Assembly: GCA_051294375.1 (NCBI GenBank)
Contig: CM119265.1
Coordinates: 15,538,963-15,602,962, forward strand
Direction: 5' to 3'
Length of the DNA stretch: 64,000 nucleotides
From: Paraspadella gotoi
Taxonomy: Eukaryota > Chaetognatha
The position numbers were made by a program, and so were the translations under genes. The notes beneath the pieces were generated by a model. The model searched no databases. It was not told where the DNA came from and saw nothing but the letters and a program-made list of their open reading frames with translations. This document shows positions 1-12,550 of the stretch, piece after piece. Position 1 is the stretch's first letter; each line of letters begins with the position of its first letter.

Positions 1-394
1 AAAAGGGGAAAAGCGAGAAGTGCTCTTCATCTATTTCGGAATGTCTTGTGGTAAACAGCTGTCTTAAGTATTTGCTAAAACTAATAAATCTTTGACAGTA
101 CTAATTGCATAAAATACATATCAATTAATTGCCTTTTTCCAGTGATTGGTTTAAATTTTTTTTCAAGAAATGTTCTTTTCTTATTATTTAAAACCAAAAC
201 GGTCTTTAAAATTCTATTAGTTAATGACTTGCCGAACAGAAAAAAAGTCCTTTTTTTACATTTTTAAACCTCGACTCAAGCCGTTCAAATCGTTATTGAA
301 ACAAATTTAACTTTTTTCGTCAATTTTCTTTTTAATCTTTTGTAATCAAATTTTATAAAATCAAAAGAAAACATTTCCTTATTCTTTTTCACAG
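1..394. other. AT-rich left edge, no gene seen
   Basis: This stretch is AT-rich with homopolymer runs and stops in all frames. I see no exon in it. It may be intron of a gene lying to the left, because position 394 ends a good acceptor (pyrimidine tract plus CAG). Confidence 0.5.
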
Positions 395-547
395 ACAAGT
401 GCCAAATCGCCCGTAATCGAAGAGCCCAACGAGCGACCAAAAAAAAAAAACCAACATTTATTAACTCGAAATTGTCATGAGTTTGTACCCTGGAAAACCG
501 CGGAATTCCTTGTCCCGTTTTTAAAAGAAAAAAAATTAAGGTGTAAA
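395..547 (+). CDS. Possible terminal exon of an upstream gene (partial)
   Basis: A pyrimidine-rich acceptor ending at 394 is followed by a 50-codon phase-0 open frame that is Lys-rich. It ends at a TAA overlapping an AATAAA at about 545-550. That arrangement fits the last exon and polyadenylation signal of a plus-strand gene lying to the left. A second phase is also open for about 28 codons, so the frame is not settled. I recognise no domain. It could equally be 5' noncoding sequence of the transporter gene that starts at 668. Confidence 0.3.
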
Positions 548-667
548 TAAACAGTAAAAAAAGGTTTTTTTTGAAAAAAAAAAACCGCGTATACGAACGA
601 ATTAAAACATAATTAAACTTTTCATTGAGATTGAAAAAAAGATTAATAATTCAACTCAAAACCGGAA

Positions 668-1917
668 ATGAACGAGAAAGCGGCATCGACGACGCCGGCT
701 TCGACGCCGCGCAGGACTCCATCGCCGGAAATGTCGCCGGGACCCAAGTACAACAATATCTTTCTTCATTTGGGCGATTGGGGTCTTTGGCAGAAGATGG
801 TGTTTTTCCTCGTCTCTGCGCCGGTCATCTTCTGCGCGATTCACACTTATCTCAATTCCTTCACAGCTGCCGTCGCCGATCACAGGTAACCGCTTCATTT
901 GGACATGATCACTTAACAATTAACAGATGAATGTATCTCTGCATTGACCAGGTTGTTTTTATTATTATTATTACTCTTTCTGCCACGATGTTTGCCTTCG
1001 GCGTTATCTGTTTACGTTTGTTTTCCTAAAAAAAATCTAAGTTGATTGTCTCTTTGTGTGTGTAAACATTAATCAACCTAGTCTGCTATCGTTTTTTCAC
1101 CTTTTCACTCTTCATTATTCCTGATTGCACATGTTGTAAATTTGCCGCCATTTAAATTCTCATCCTTATGGGTCCCTACTTTTCCCCGCCTGCCAGATGC
1201 CTAATCCCAGGCGTGGATAACGTGACGGACCGATCGAGGAATTACTACGAACCCACGGAGGACCTGGAGAAGATGGCGGCGCTGCAGAGGCTCGTGCCCA
1301 GAACCAAGGACGGAAAGTTCGAACAGTGCGTCAGATACTACGGTAAGGATAAGAGTGGTCTTCGTTGTTGTTGTTCTTATGGAACCGTTTGAGAATAGTC
1401 AAATATCAGTCTTTGAGAAAACGAGTTTATTCATCGACAACGCTCGTGCAGGCAAATTACATTATTTTATAAATCATAAATATTAAATTTATTTTTTCAT
1501 CGTCAATCTCGCCCACATAGAGAACGCCTCCACGGCCAATTCCTCCGCCGTCCTCGGCCCCTGCTCTGACGGGTGGGTCTTCAGCCACGACACATTCGGA
1601 TCGACCGTCATCGAGCGACTCCAACTCGTCTGCGACCGGAGCGACCGGCGAAAGTACGTCGACGTCTCCACCATGGTCGGCATGCTTATCGGCGCCATCA
1701 CATTCGGTCAACTCTCGGACAGGTTGTGGGGAGGATGGAATCGGGTGGCGCTTTGTGTTGGGGGGGGGAGTGAAGAGAATTATGGCAGGGATGGACGTTA
1801 ACGAGATTTGGGAAGAAAATTCAGGGGAGAGAGAGAGAGAGAAAGAGTGAGAGAACATTTTTGAACATTTGAACATTTATCTGAGTGGGGCTTTAGGCAC
1901 TAAGTTAGGCCCTTAGT

Positions 1918-1995
<78 letters not shown>

Positions 1996-4900
1996 GAGAG
2001 CGCAAGTCTTGTTCAAAACTTGGAATGGTGGAATTCTTCGGGACAACGAGGATCTAGGGAACGCGAGAATTTCGGAATAAATGTTAACCGATTTTAAAGT
2101 TACGAATATAAAGAATGGCGGAAAGTAAAAGGAAGAAAAACGATGGGTGCTGTTTCAGAACACTTGACTTTTACGATTGTTAAACATTTCCTGCTCCTCG
2201 TTCCTCGCCCACGGTTTTAAGTCTTTTGAAATTAAAATCGAGAACAGGCTAAGTACTCGTTTGTCGTGTGTTTTACATCAGTACCGATTCGTAACCATAA
2301 CGATAACCCGGTTAAGACTTTTCTCACTCACTTCGGTTTCTTTCTACGACTTTTCGCCGACTCCTTCGAACGGCGCCGCTTCCGCCGCAGCTGCTGTCCT
2401 CTTTCGTCGTTCTGTCTTAGCGGTTCTCCGGGCCGAGAGACGGCCCCAGCCCACGCCCCAATTTTTTTAAAAAATGTTTTTCCCCCCCAAGTCAAGTTTT
2501 CGAGGAGAAAGAAACTCGTTTCACGTTCGATCTTCGCCTCTGTTGCTGTTGTTGTTGTCGCCGCTGCTGCTGCTGTAGTTGCTTGCGTTTCTTGCCCATC
2601 TGCTGCCACCCGACCTGCGGACGCTGCTGCGTCTTCGGCGATAGCGTTTTAAGCGGCGGCGCCGGCTCCGGCGGCAGCTCCTTCAGCGTCCAGCGCCCGC
2701 TTCCGTCCTCCTGCCACGTCCCGTCGTCCACCATTATTCTGCCCGGTCCGTCCGGTGAGGACGACGACGTCGACGACGACGACGACGAGACCGACCGCTT
2801 GCCTTTTTTCTGAATCACGGGCGGTGGGCGTGGCGAGTCGTATTCGTATTCGTACTCGTAGCTCGAACTTGAATCGGAAGAGGCGTTGCGATTCTTCGAA
2901 TCTAAGAGAAGATTGGATCGTGGGATGGAACAGTGAATTCGGAGAGCGGGGAAGGAAATTTTTTGTAAGGGGTGAGAGTGATAAAAAGTTATTAAGTAAA
3001 ACAAGATCGGTCCATCCAATGTGTTGCGCCGCAGTGACTTTCTTAGCATTTCTTTGCATTTCATCGCAATTATGTCTTTTATTCTTTATAGTTTTAGGAT
3101 TTCCTGAAGGTGGCGCTAGTAGTCTCTTAGATTTGAAGTTTTTTCCTTTCTCAACAAATGAGCAACCAATTATAAGCAAGTTATAAGCCTTTTTATAATA
3201 AGTTGGACAGACCGACGGTCAGACATACCGACCGACCGAAAAGTGACATATGGATTTGCTGCGCAACTAAAAAAAAAAGAGACAAGTGGCACAACAGATG
3301 AAGTGGAATTAGTTTCGTTTCCTTGACGGAATTTATGACGTCATCCGGATTGACAAGACAAGACAGGCCGTCGGAAAGACCTCTTCTGGTCCAAGGTTCG
3401 GGCTTTCTTCCGGACCCTCTTTAGCCTTATATATTCTGTTTCATGCATCTATTTTGTTTTTTAGACGTAAGATTCGTTCTTTTTCGTTTGTGTCGGGGAT
3501 CAATTTTCCAAGTGGGGGAAAAAAGTTGCGTTAAAACTTACTTTTGATTATGTATGTTGGGATGAGTCCGTCCGCCTGGACACCCTTGTCCCTTATCTGT
3601 CGAATTCCGAGAAATTGAGAAACTAATCAAGAGTAAATCATTCGCAATTGTAAAGGACTCAAGGAGGAAGGTTACCAAGGAAACGTTGCTATCTCCTCTG
3701 AGCCTGGCGAGGCAGTACCAGAGGAAGAACAAGTAGATGGCCTCCACGAACAGAAGGTAAACGGCTAGGCAAATTGATCCTGGAAACATCGGGGAAATAT
3801 TGGTTACAATATTGCAAGAATAGATTAGAGAACGAGGCGATAATAAGTTGGAAGATGTCGGAAAGAATGATAAAGTAAAAGCAAGGAGATTGAGAATGGG
3901 ATAAAGAAGATGCAAAGGACGAAAGGAAAAAAAAAAACACAGTACGAGAAAGATACAAAGGTACGAAATATCCTGGGCAAGAGCTTGGGAGATTAAACAA
4001 GAATAAAAAGAAAAAAAAAAACATTTAGTTTGATTTGTTCTTTTCCGCTAGTTTCTCCAGCTGCGTCAACCGTTAAACCAACTCTGACCGAGCAGAACGG
4101 GTTTCATCCGGAACCAGATTTCGCCCAGACATCCGGGTCTCCGGGCCGCCGCCTCGTCGAAACTTTGGTTGCCGATTTGCTTGAAGCGGAAGTCGGAGGA
4201 GGCGACGTTGACGTCGTCGCCGCCGAGGATGCTGACGCAAATTGGGTCGTCGGCGGCGCGGATAGGGTCGCGCAGATCAAGGGGACAAAAGTGCATCCCT
4301 GAAGGGAGATTGGAGAGGGTTGACCTATTTATCGCTTCATTTCCTTTTTAAAGATAATCTTGGATTCTGGAAAACGGGAGAAGAAACGAAGGAACCAATC
4401 GACCCAATTAAAAGAGGAGGAGGAGGAGGAGGAAGAGGAAACGGGCCAGCCGGTTAAGGGAACAAGAAGAAAAGAGGGGAAAAAAAATTAAGATTTTGTT
4501 TATTCAGCTTTTTTTGATTTTCAAACGAACAAAGTTTGAAGCAAAATCGTTCGAAATTTTTTTCCTTTGAACAGCTGATCTGCTCTTTGCCGGTAAAAAA
4601 GGGGAAAAATCAATATTAGCGTGATCATTCGTTAAAAAATCTATTTTTTTAAAAAATAATTTCCTTATACTGTTTTATTCCCTGCTAAAATTAGAACAAT
4701 GCCGAAACACACTTTTCAAATTAAATACCGAAATTAATTAAGTTTTTACAAATGATTGCAAATGATTTTCGCCGCACCTTACTGATTATCTATTCAATTC
4801 AGCCTTTCTCCGTTCATAATCCCCGTTTTACTTTTTTTCTTATTTTTTTAAGGCAAAGAGCGAACACCTGGATGTGAGAGGTCATGAACTTTCTTTCAAA

Positions 4901-6871
4901 ATCTTCGAACATGTTAAGAAAAGTTTAGAGAACCGGCATTTGGGGAAAAGAAAAGAAAATTATTTAGAAATAAAAAGAAATTGAGTTTTGAAAAAAAATA
5001 ATGAAACGAATCCTTCTGTGACCAGCTGACCCAGAGACTGATTCCGGCAGCCGGCGTTGCAGTTGACGTCGTAGATGTCGCGACAGAAAAAGTCTTTAGC
5101 GCCGAAGACGCTGCAACAGTTGAGGCCGGTTTGGATGGCGAGGGAGAGCGCGTCGTCGTCGTCGTGGTAATCGATGAGGAATCCGAAGAGGATCCTTGGC
5201 AAGTTGGAGGAGTGGATTGGAGTGACTCGACAATGCTGATGATCAGCACACAACCACGCAGCTATGTGTTATGTCACTAGATCTGTCGCTAAATTTATCA
5301 AGTTTTCCAACTTCCTCAGCATTATCATTATGATTTTAAAATAAAAGTTAAGATGGCTAATTAATGATAAGGTTATGTTAATGAAATTTAATTTGTCTCG
5401 AATCTATCGAGACCAATAAAATTATCAGAATTCTTCTCCAGGCTCCACCTTTTGAGCAGATCGTAGAAAATGCGTGCATCGGCCATCATTATGATGACGA
5501 TGATTTGTCCGCAAAATAAAAGGATCACCAAAACCAAACACACCGTGAGAAATTTCTTTTTCCTGAAAGAGAAAACTAAAGATTTGGCGTCGTCCCGATT
5601 GATACCCGACCACCCTCTCACTTGGTGCAACAGCAGAACATGGCGAAACCCAGGGAGCAGAAAAGAACTAAAAATAAGCCACAGGCGACGACAACAACGC
5701 CAACCATTTGCAAAAACGATTTTCCGGCTGAAATCACCAAAGTAGTATATTTTTAAATTTTAAGCTTTTTTCTATGTACGTCAAATCTTTTCCATTTCCA
5801 GGTACCTTGAAGATCGAATCTTCTACCAGTCAGAAGAGTTGAATCTAGACAAAAGAAAGAATAGAAATTTTTAGTTTTTGCGATGAATTGCTAGCAGTTA
5901 AGCTTATTTGGAACAAGAACGTTAAAACTGCGTGACATCGTACCGGAACCTACTGCTAAAAGTTTTATTGTAGCTCACTCTGAAAAAAAAAAAATCAATG
6001 CGCCTACTGTTTTGAAGATGCGGCAGGATCTTTTGCCACATTTCTTCGCGAATCCAGTCAAATATGAAATCGCTGATGAGAAGAAATCCGAGGACGAGCA
6101 GCGTCGTCGACGCCAGCAGCAGCAGCACAGTAAAGCAGAGGCCGAAAACGCGGAGGCAGTTGAAGCATCTGGACGGAAATGGTTTTGGTTCCCTTACAGT
6201 TGACCGTTTCTTTCTTTTCTTTTCCGTTCGCCTGCCTCAAACCCTTTGGCCGCTATAGGCAGCACTGCTGTAACGCACCTGTCAGGCTTCAAATACTTTT
6301 TAGGATTTTCATAGTCGATTCCAGACTCGCTCGCCATTTTTCAGATTACGATCGCTAAGAACCTCTGGTACGGTATCAATCTTTTCGATCGCTTTATAGT
6401 TACGCTGTTATTTCTTAAATGAATGAAAGTAAACATTCATTCTTCGTTTTTGAGAGCGAATGACGAACATTTTTGTCGCATTATATTAAAATGAGGAGCT
6501 TATTTAGCGGATAGGCTGCCGTTCAAAATTCAACAACATGATTTTTTCATAATGCACAGTGCTAAAGAGATGCGAATGATATTCTGTACAATGATAATGA
6601 GGGAAAACCGTAAAGATAAGTTTTTCAAATGTTAGTTATGGTGTTTTATTTTTTAATTTCTCTTTTAAAAAAAATTTGTAAAGCAATAAAGGCAACTACA
6701 ACAACAACTACGTATTTGAGGTTTTTGAACTTTCCCTTTGAATTCTTGAAAGGAAAAAAAAAATGTAAAAAGTAAACCAATGGTTTTTCTAAACCGATGG
6801 AGGTGGTTAACCTTGGGAATTGGGCCAGAAGAAAAATTAGACCAAAAAAAAGTTTCGAAAAAACTTTGGTA

Positions 6872-6928
<57 letters not shown>

Positions 6929-9140
6929 ACTCTTGAGGGAGAAAATGTTTTAGTAATCCTATGTGAGGGACGGAGAGAGAGGAGAAATGTGCAAATATCT
7001 CGTTTACATTTCGCTAAGAATTTAAACTATTTTGAAAATAAATTGAGGTCAAGACTTAAATTAGTTTGTTGATCATTTATGATTACCATCTAGGCAAAAA
7101 GTATATCACAAAATTGTTAAAAAGTTTATTTATTGATTAAAAAGTAATAAAATATAGGTAAAATATGCTCAATATTTTGTGTGCTCTTTTTTGGCATCGA
7201 CTATTGCTTGCATTTATCTGTGCATGCTTTCGTACAGCAGATTGAGTTATGACGGTGAGATATTTAACATAATTTTTTTAGCCCCTCCGCCGATGTTGCG
7301 TATATTTCTCTTTATAAACCAAAAAAAGATGCGGTGCCTTTGGCATTCCCAAATTATAAAAAAATAATGAACTCAATTCAAAATAAAAGAATTAATAACA
7401 AAAATAATGGAAAACTAAATATAATTTTTTTGTTATTTTTTATTTGAGGTAGTGATCTTTTTTTGCCTGTAACTATTAAAAGATTTGACCTACAAAAAAA
7501 GGAAGAAAGCTACTGAAAAAAAATTTAATGTAGATTGTAAAACATTTTGATTAAACAATTTTTCGAGTAGATATCCTCCACTAAAAATGTTATATACTTT
7601 TTGCCTAGATGGTATATCTGTAGGCAAAAAAAAATATACTATGCACAAAAATACGACTCTGTATTTAATTTTTAGTCAATTTAACAATTTCCCTTACTCA
7701 ACAGCTTTGGACGGCAAAAAACGATGATGGTCGCCCTGATATTGCAAGCCATTGTCGCCATAGGAACCGCGTACACCCCTACCTACGGTGGATATCTCGT
7801 TTTCAGGTTTCCCCGCTTTTTAGTTTGCGCCGTGACTTAATGAGCTCCAATCAACGACGTTCTAATTTCCTTCCATTTCAATCCTCAGATGCATGGTGGG
7901 GGCCTTTCTCTCAGGAGTCTTTAACACCGCTTTCTGCCTGGGTAATTTGATAAATTGAGAGAGAGAGAGAGAAAGAGAGAGAGAAAAAAAAGCAATCAAT
8001 CAATCAATTTTTTTTTCAGCGATGGAATGTGTGGGTCCTTCTCAACGTACTTGGGTCGGCATCGGCGTGGAGATTTTCTGGGCGCTTGGCACTATGATCC
8101 TCGCCGGATTCGCCTACCTCCTTCCGAACTTCAGCGATCTTCAACTGGCTATGTCGGTCCCTCTGTTACTCTTTATCCCCTACTTTTGGTAAGTGCCTCC
8201 TAAGATTTTAACAGTTTGTACTTAATCAACCGCGTTTAATTCGTAATAAAACGCATATTTGAAGGATCGTGCCAGAGTCCCCGCGTTGGCTGCTTCTCCA
8301 CGGCTTCTACGATCGATTCCGCAAAGTCATGATTAACGCTGCGAGAATGAACCGCATTCGTCTACCCGACAAAGTCTTGGACGAATATATGCCGCCGGGG
8401 GTCAGTTGGATCAAATCGATCAATTAGTAATATGTCAATCTCCTAAAACATCAATTGCTATTCAACCATTAGATAAATATTTCAGTAAACTAATTAAAGC
8501 TCTTTAAAATTAAATAAAATGAATCAACTTGTGTCTAACCAGACTTTGTTTCTTTTCACGGTATACCAATCAAAATGATAATAATTCCATAAATAATGGT
8601 AATAATTATAAGGCGGATAAAAAATTATAACAAATTCTGGTCCATTCCCTCCCCCCAGTCAGCGCCATCAACGCCGTCCCCGAGCGAAGGATGGGTGGAG
8701 GTATTCGAGCCGACAAAAGTCAACGATGCCGCCGACGAAGCGGCCGAGCGCCTCGACCGATCCGGCGACGCGGATTCCACCGTCCACCAATCAAAATCTA
8801 AGGATTCTTCTTTTGACCGATCGCTCCTTCTGCCCCCAAAACAAAAGGGCCTCACCTATTTCTTCACGCGCCCGATGCTGCTGCTGAAGACGGCCAACGT
8901 TCTCTTCAACTGGTTCGTCAACACTCTCGTCTATTACGGCCTCACGATGAACTCAACTAACCTCAACGACAACGCGCATCTGAGTCTCTGCATTTCTGGT
9001 GAGGCATGGCTTCCAATGAAAGAGTGATGGAGTCTTTCATTCTCATTTGCATATGAATTTATTTCTTTCCTCTGGAAGTTTAATATTATTTTCATCAATA
9101 ATCATTAACAATAAAATTTTAATTTTATTAATCGTTTGTT

Positions 9141-9188
<48 letters not shown>

Positions 9189-11613
9189 AGGCGCGGTGGA
9201 GATTCCCGCCTACGTTTTTTGCATTTTGGTTCTGAACAGATTCGGTCGTAAACCGAATCTCGTCTTAGTTTTGCTGCTCTGCGGAGTCACACTCTTTACT
9301 TCGATTTGGATCCCCCCCACAAGCACAGTGGTGTGTATATTGTATAATTGTATCAGAAATACCAAGCACAGCGATTAGACTTAAATCCTTTTTTGTATGA
9401 TTTTTGTGAACAAAAACGTTTTTAAGAAAATTTAAAATACAATTTACTCTAGATTTTTTACTTAAATTAGGGAAGGAAAGACTAAAAGCAGAAAATATAG
9501 ACTTTGGAGAGAAATTTGATCTTGATCGAGTTCATTCATTCATTCCCACCACATTCCTCCCCTTACCCAAGGTGTTGACGGTGCTCTCGATGGTGGGCAA
9601 GTGCGCCATCTCCGCCTCCTTCGCCATTATCTACGTCTTCTCCGCGGAACTCTTCCCCACCGTCGCCCGCAACGCCGCCATGGGGCTCTGCGCGATGTTC
9701 GCTCGTTTCGGCGGGATCGTGGCTCCCGTAATCGCGGATCTGGTGGGTCGGGGAGTGGTGAACGATCAGCGGTGGGTCTCGCCGTGATACATGTGAATTG
9801 TAAATGGCCGGAGGCTTTATTGATCTGTGACAACGACTCCATTCCTTTAAATTTTTATTCCCTCCCAGGGATCGGAGGACGCCGAGGGACATCAAGACCC
9901 GACTTATCCTTTAGCAATTTTCGGTTTTTTCGCCTTAACCGCCGGCGTCTTCGCTCTGTTTCTACCAGAAACGATGGACAAGATGTGAGTTAAACTATTC
10001 CTGCCACCCATTTTCACGTTTAGTCTCTTGTTTTTTGTTTTTCTTTTCTCTATTTTTTCTTCGCTTTATTCTTTGTTTCGTAATCCACCATCCCACTATA
10101 AGAGCTTAGTAGGGTGGATGACGGAAAATATCACAGGGCCTCGCTATCGAGCCTCCCTAATATTCTCGACTTGTTTCTTCCATTTCAGGCTTCCAGAGAC
10201 CGTTGAGGATTTCGAGGAAGACGGTCTCGTCAATCCTTTCGCCGCGTGCAATCAGTTCGTGCGCGTGCGGAACAATGCGTGCGCGCCTTGCTGCCTCAAC
10301 GGCGACGACCGTCGTGGTGACGAAGAGCAAGCTTTTAGAGGAGATGGAATCAAGAAATACGAACCCAATATGGTGGAGATCGCGAAATTCCAGATTTAAT
10401 GGTAAACTCGGAGGATTCAAATTTTTAAAGCAAGATTCATTTTTTTCAGGCGCCTCACGAAGATTCCGCCTGCTTGGAATACGTTGAGAGCCTAAAGCCC
10501 GAGGCGACCTACAGAACGGAAGAGTCGAACGCCCGCCCACGTCGTCACACCATCTCCCGAAGCATTTCGTCGCCGAGGGGCGGTCGCCACGACGAAGCAA
10601 CGATTAACCGCGGAAACGCGATGCTGCAAGCCGCCGTCAGTATGACCTTCAGGTGAGAAAAGATGGGGGTTTTTAGAGAGAATTTTGAGAGTCGATACAC
10701 CTGCTCGCAGTGCAGGTCTTATCCCTTTGAGTGCTTGACATTTGAAATTCTATCTTTAAATTCATTTTTTCTCCATTCAACCAACCCCCTAAAAATTCTT
10801 TCGTCTACTCCAACAGTGTCCACAGCTTCCACAACTCTGACGTAGAAGTCTACCCTGTTCATCCTCGCGTTGTCGAGACATCCTTCAGAGATCGAGCCGC
10901 ATCAGTTGCCTCAGAGTTTCGAGTTCGGGTTAACTCTGGTGAGTTAATGAATTTAGGAATAACTGAATGAGTGAAAACTTCTCTTCTTATTCCGATATTT
11001 TAACTAATCGACAGTGACGGCGACAAGAAATGACGCCAGGATGGACGGTAGAAAGAGGGCAGCTACAATTAACGTAGCGTTGGGAGCCGAAGATAAGAAG
11101 CAGGCAGAAGGTAAGAAAGATCATTGAACTGACTCTAGTAAAAGAGAGCTTTAACCCAATATAGCCCGTCAATTAAAGTTAGCTTTCAAGAGTTCTTTGT
11201 TTGCTTTCTTTCTCTTGCAGAAAAAAAAATTAAACAGTTCGTAATTTCTTTAGAAGATAAACTTAATGATTTCATTCTTACTGCGACAGCTGCGCGGCGA
11301 GTTCGAGGCGGCGGCAGCGGGAGCGGCGGCAGCGGCCGATCCAATTCGCTGTTTTCCTCTCGAAGGACCGAAGATCTTCGCAAAGGATCCGTGGTCGAAA
11401 TTGAGGAGGAAAGCAGCGTCACGAATCTCGACGAAGAAGTTGAGGAAGGTGAGAGTCGACTGTGGTGGCGAATGTCAGCAGCGCCACCTTTTGATTTTTT
11501 GGGAGAAAAATCCTACTTTTTTTCTTTATTTAGGTCAAAATTTTTGCAATTCCCACAAGAAATCCAAATTTTATCTCAAGGAGAGTAACGAAAGTCTCCG
11601 AGAAGAACAATGA
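668..11613 (+). CDS. SLC22-family organic ion transporter (major facilitator superfamily)
   Basis: Seventeen phase-consistent exons: 668-885, 1197-1342, 1521-1722, 7705-7806, 7889-7941, 8020-8188, 8265-8400, 8659-8998, 9191-9330, 9572-9742, 9869-9984, 10189-10372, 10450-10652, 10817-10938, 11015-11110, 11290-11448, 11534-11613. They encode about 878 residues. The protein should be a plasma-membrane carrier of organic cations, anions or carnitine-type solutes. Diagnostic features are the large Cys-containing loop after TM1, the MFS loop motif LSDSFGRQKT (about residues 186-195, across intron 3), WIVPESPRWLL after TM6, the FGRKP motif in exon 9 and FLPET at the end of TM12. The family is usually near 550 residues. 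Here a low-complexity, charged cytoplasmic tail adds about 260 residues from exon 12 onward, with a Gly/Ser run in exon 16. Substrate class and one-to-one orthology cannot be read from the sequence. Intron 3 (1723-7704) hosts an antisense tetraspanin gene. Confidence 0.93.
1919..1992. repeat. (GA)n microsatellite
   Basis: An almost pure GA tract lies in intron 3 of the SLC22 gene. A shorter impure GA stretch lies at 1827-1852. Confidence 0.98.
2492..2901 (-). CDS. Probable Ser/Tyr-rich exon, perhaps the tetraspanin tail
   Basis: After an acceptor (TTCTCTTAG) there is an open frame of about 136 codons. It holds SSDSSSSYEYEYEYDSP, a long Ser run, PPEPAPP and a Gln/Arg-rich end. Its serines use many different codons within a few residues (TCT, TCC, TCA, AGT, TCG, AGC), which suggests that this frame is selected. 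The competing frame reads as a Val/Asp run. Joining it to exon 7 of the tetraspanin would need a phase-1 donor, while the strong donor there is phase 2. An exon is therefore missing, another donor is used, or this belongs to a different gene. Confidence 0.45.
3542..6337 (-). CDS. Tetraspanin, nested antisense in the SLC22 intron
   Basis: Seven exons, 5' to 3': 6337-6279, 6168-6008, 5727-5622, 5562-5449, 5194-5031, 4298-4089, 3779-3542, with every internal phase matching. The start is the ATG at 6337. The layout is classic: a short N terminus, TM1 (VLLLLASTTLLVLGFLLI), a small loop, TM2 and TM3 joined by a short CCCTKKKK cytoplasmic turn, a large extracellular loop with a CC pair (GLNCCSVFG) and more Cys (CRD, NCNAGC), then TM4 (SICLAVYLLFVEAIYLFFLW). 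The canonical CCG is CCS here, and the large loop is long (exons 5-6, about 125 residues). Tetraspanins organise membrane microdomains with integrins and immunoglobulin-type partners. Two donors use GTCAG. The last exon ends at a strong donor (AAAAGTAAGT at 3545-3536), so a cytoplasmic-tail exon probably follows. The gene lies wholly inside intron 3 of the oppositely oriented transporter. Confidence 0.85.
6875..6926. repeat. (GA)n microsatellite
   Basis: A second GA tract in the same SLC22 intron, just upstream of the tetraspanin start. The antisense Leu/Ser reading frame across it is an artefact of the repeat. Confidence 0.97.
7086..7612. mobile_element. TA-flanked MITE, Tc1/mariner-like
   Basis: The ends carry perfect 21-base inverted repeats beginning CCATCTAGGCAAAAAGTATA, flanked on both sides by TA, the usual target duplication of Tc1/mariner elements. 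The body is 527 bases and AT-rich with no transposase frame, so it is non-autonomous. A partial copy of the terminus (TAGGCAAAAAAAAATATAC) lies just outside at about 7621-7639. It sits in intron 3 of the SLC22 gene. Confidence 0.8.
9142..9186. repeat. Poly-T tract serving as polypyrimidine tract
   Basis: A run of about 45 T lies immediately before the acceptor of SLC22 exon 9 (TGCAG, exon from 9191). It is an extreme polypyrimidine tract, and its length may vary between individuals. Confidence 0.9.
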
Positions 11614-11969
11614 TCTTTTATAAAAACGTTAACAAAGAAACGCGTGGCCAGTTATGCAGCTTTGCGTTTGGGTATCTGTTGTTATTTTTGTTAGTCATTG
11701 AGAATAGCTTGATCTTTTTCTCTCGCCCATCGACGTTTGTTTGTAAATAGCATTTCACGATTTACTTGCGAAAGCAAATTGTAAATTTTTGCGCTTATTT
11801 CGAGTAATCCATGACAATTATTTTAATGTTACTTAATTGTTGACTACATAAATGTACTTATTAAATGTTTACAACCCTTTTTTTTGCCATTGTTGCCATT
11901 AGGTCAAAAACTAACCTTTTGTTTTTAAATAACATCTTTACGTCATAAGAACAAGTCGATGTTACCGCT
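11614..11969. other. Spacer between SLC22 and tRNA-Asp
   Basis: AT-rich 3' flank of the transporter gene. It holds ATTAAA at about 11860 as a possible polyadenylation signal. No open frame or RNA is seen before the tRNA. Confidence 0.5.
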
Positions 11970-12041
11970 TCCTCGGTAGTATAGTGGTGAGTATCCTCGC
12001 CTGTCACGCGAGAGACCGGGGTTCGATTCCCCGCCGGGGAG
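11970..12041 (+). tRNA. tRNA-Asp (GTC anticodon)
   Basis: A 72-base gene that folds as a complete cloverleaf. The acceptor stem pairs TCCTCGG with CCGGGGA, the anticodon loop reads CTGTCAC, and the T arm contains GGTTCGATTCC, which is also the B box. A short T run (about 12046-12051) can end Pol III transcription. It is intronless, and CCA is not encoded. Confidence 0.97.
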
Positions 12042-12550
12042 CAAGTTTTTTGCCATCTTTTATTAGTAATTAATTAACATATAAATAGAACTATAAAAAA
12101 CCAAATATACAGGGAGGTACAGCTCTTTTGGGAGTAACTTCAAGTGCTTACAGAACAAAAACGGTTTATTTTAGGAGAAAAAAGAGATTATATTTGGAAA
12201 CCTGGTTAATTTTTCTTTCGATCGATACCATAAATGGTTGGTTGCAAAAGCATGCGCAAACTTCTCTTAACACTTTGAGAAAGTCATGGTTGTTTAAGGT
12301 GAGTTTTTTTAAATAGATTGTGTTGTCTTCAAATTTTTTTACATGTGTACTAATTTTCATATCATTAATTTTATTTACCCATCCAAAAGAGCCGGACCTC
12401 TCTGTACTGACCAGTAGAGTGATGTGAAAATAATAAAATTTTATAAAATTAAAATTTAGCATATAAAACATAGAAATAAAAACCAATAAAAATACTTCGG
12501 TAAATTTATTTTTTAATTTTATACATTAGTGGGTACCCGTGAGCTATATT
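12042..12550. other. AT-rich spacer, no gene seen
   Basis: Only short frames occur here (up to about 106 codons on the minus strand). Their Lys/Phe/Ile-rich composition is that of random AT-rich DNA, and there is no recognisable domain or convincing splice pattern. Confidence 0.5.

Noticed and set aside
1457-1876. Minus-strand frame of 139 codons over SLC22 exon 3
   Set aside because: It is the antisense shadow of a conserved coding exon plus a GA repeat.
2649-3179. Minus-strand frame with a Val/Asp run (VVVVVDVVV)
   Set aside because: The run comes from a GTC/GAC trinucleotide repeat. The overlapping Ser/Tyr frame has far more synonymous-codon variety.
9047-9378. Poly-Phe frames around 9.1-9.2 kb
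   Set aside because: They are created by the poly-T tract before SLC22 exon 9. The real frame starts at 9191.
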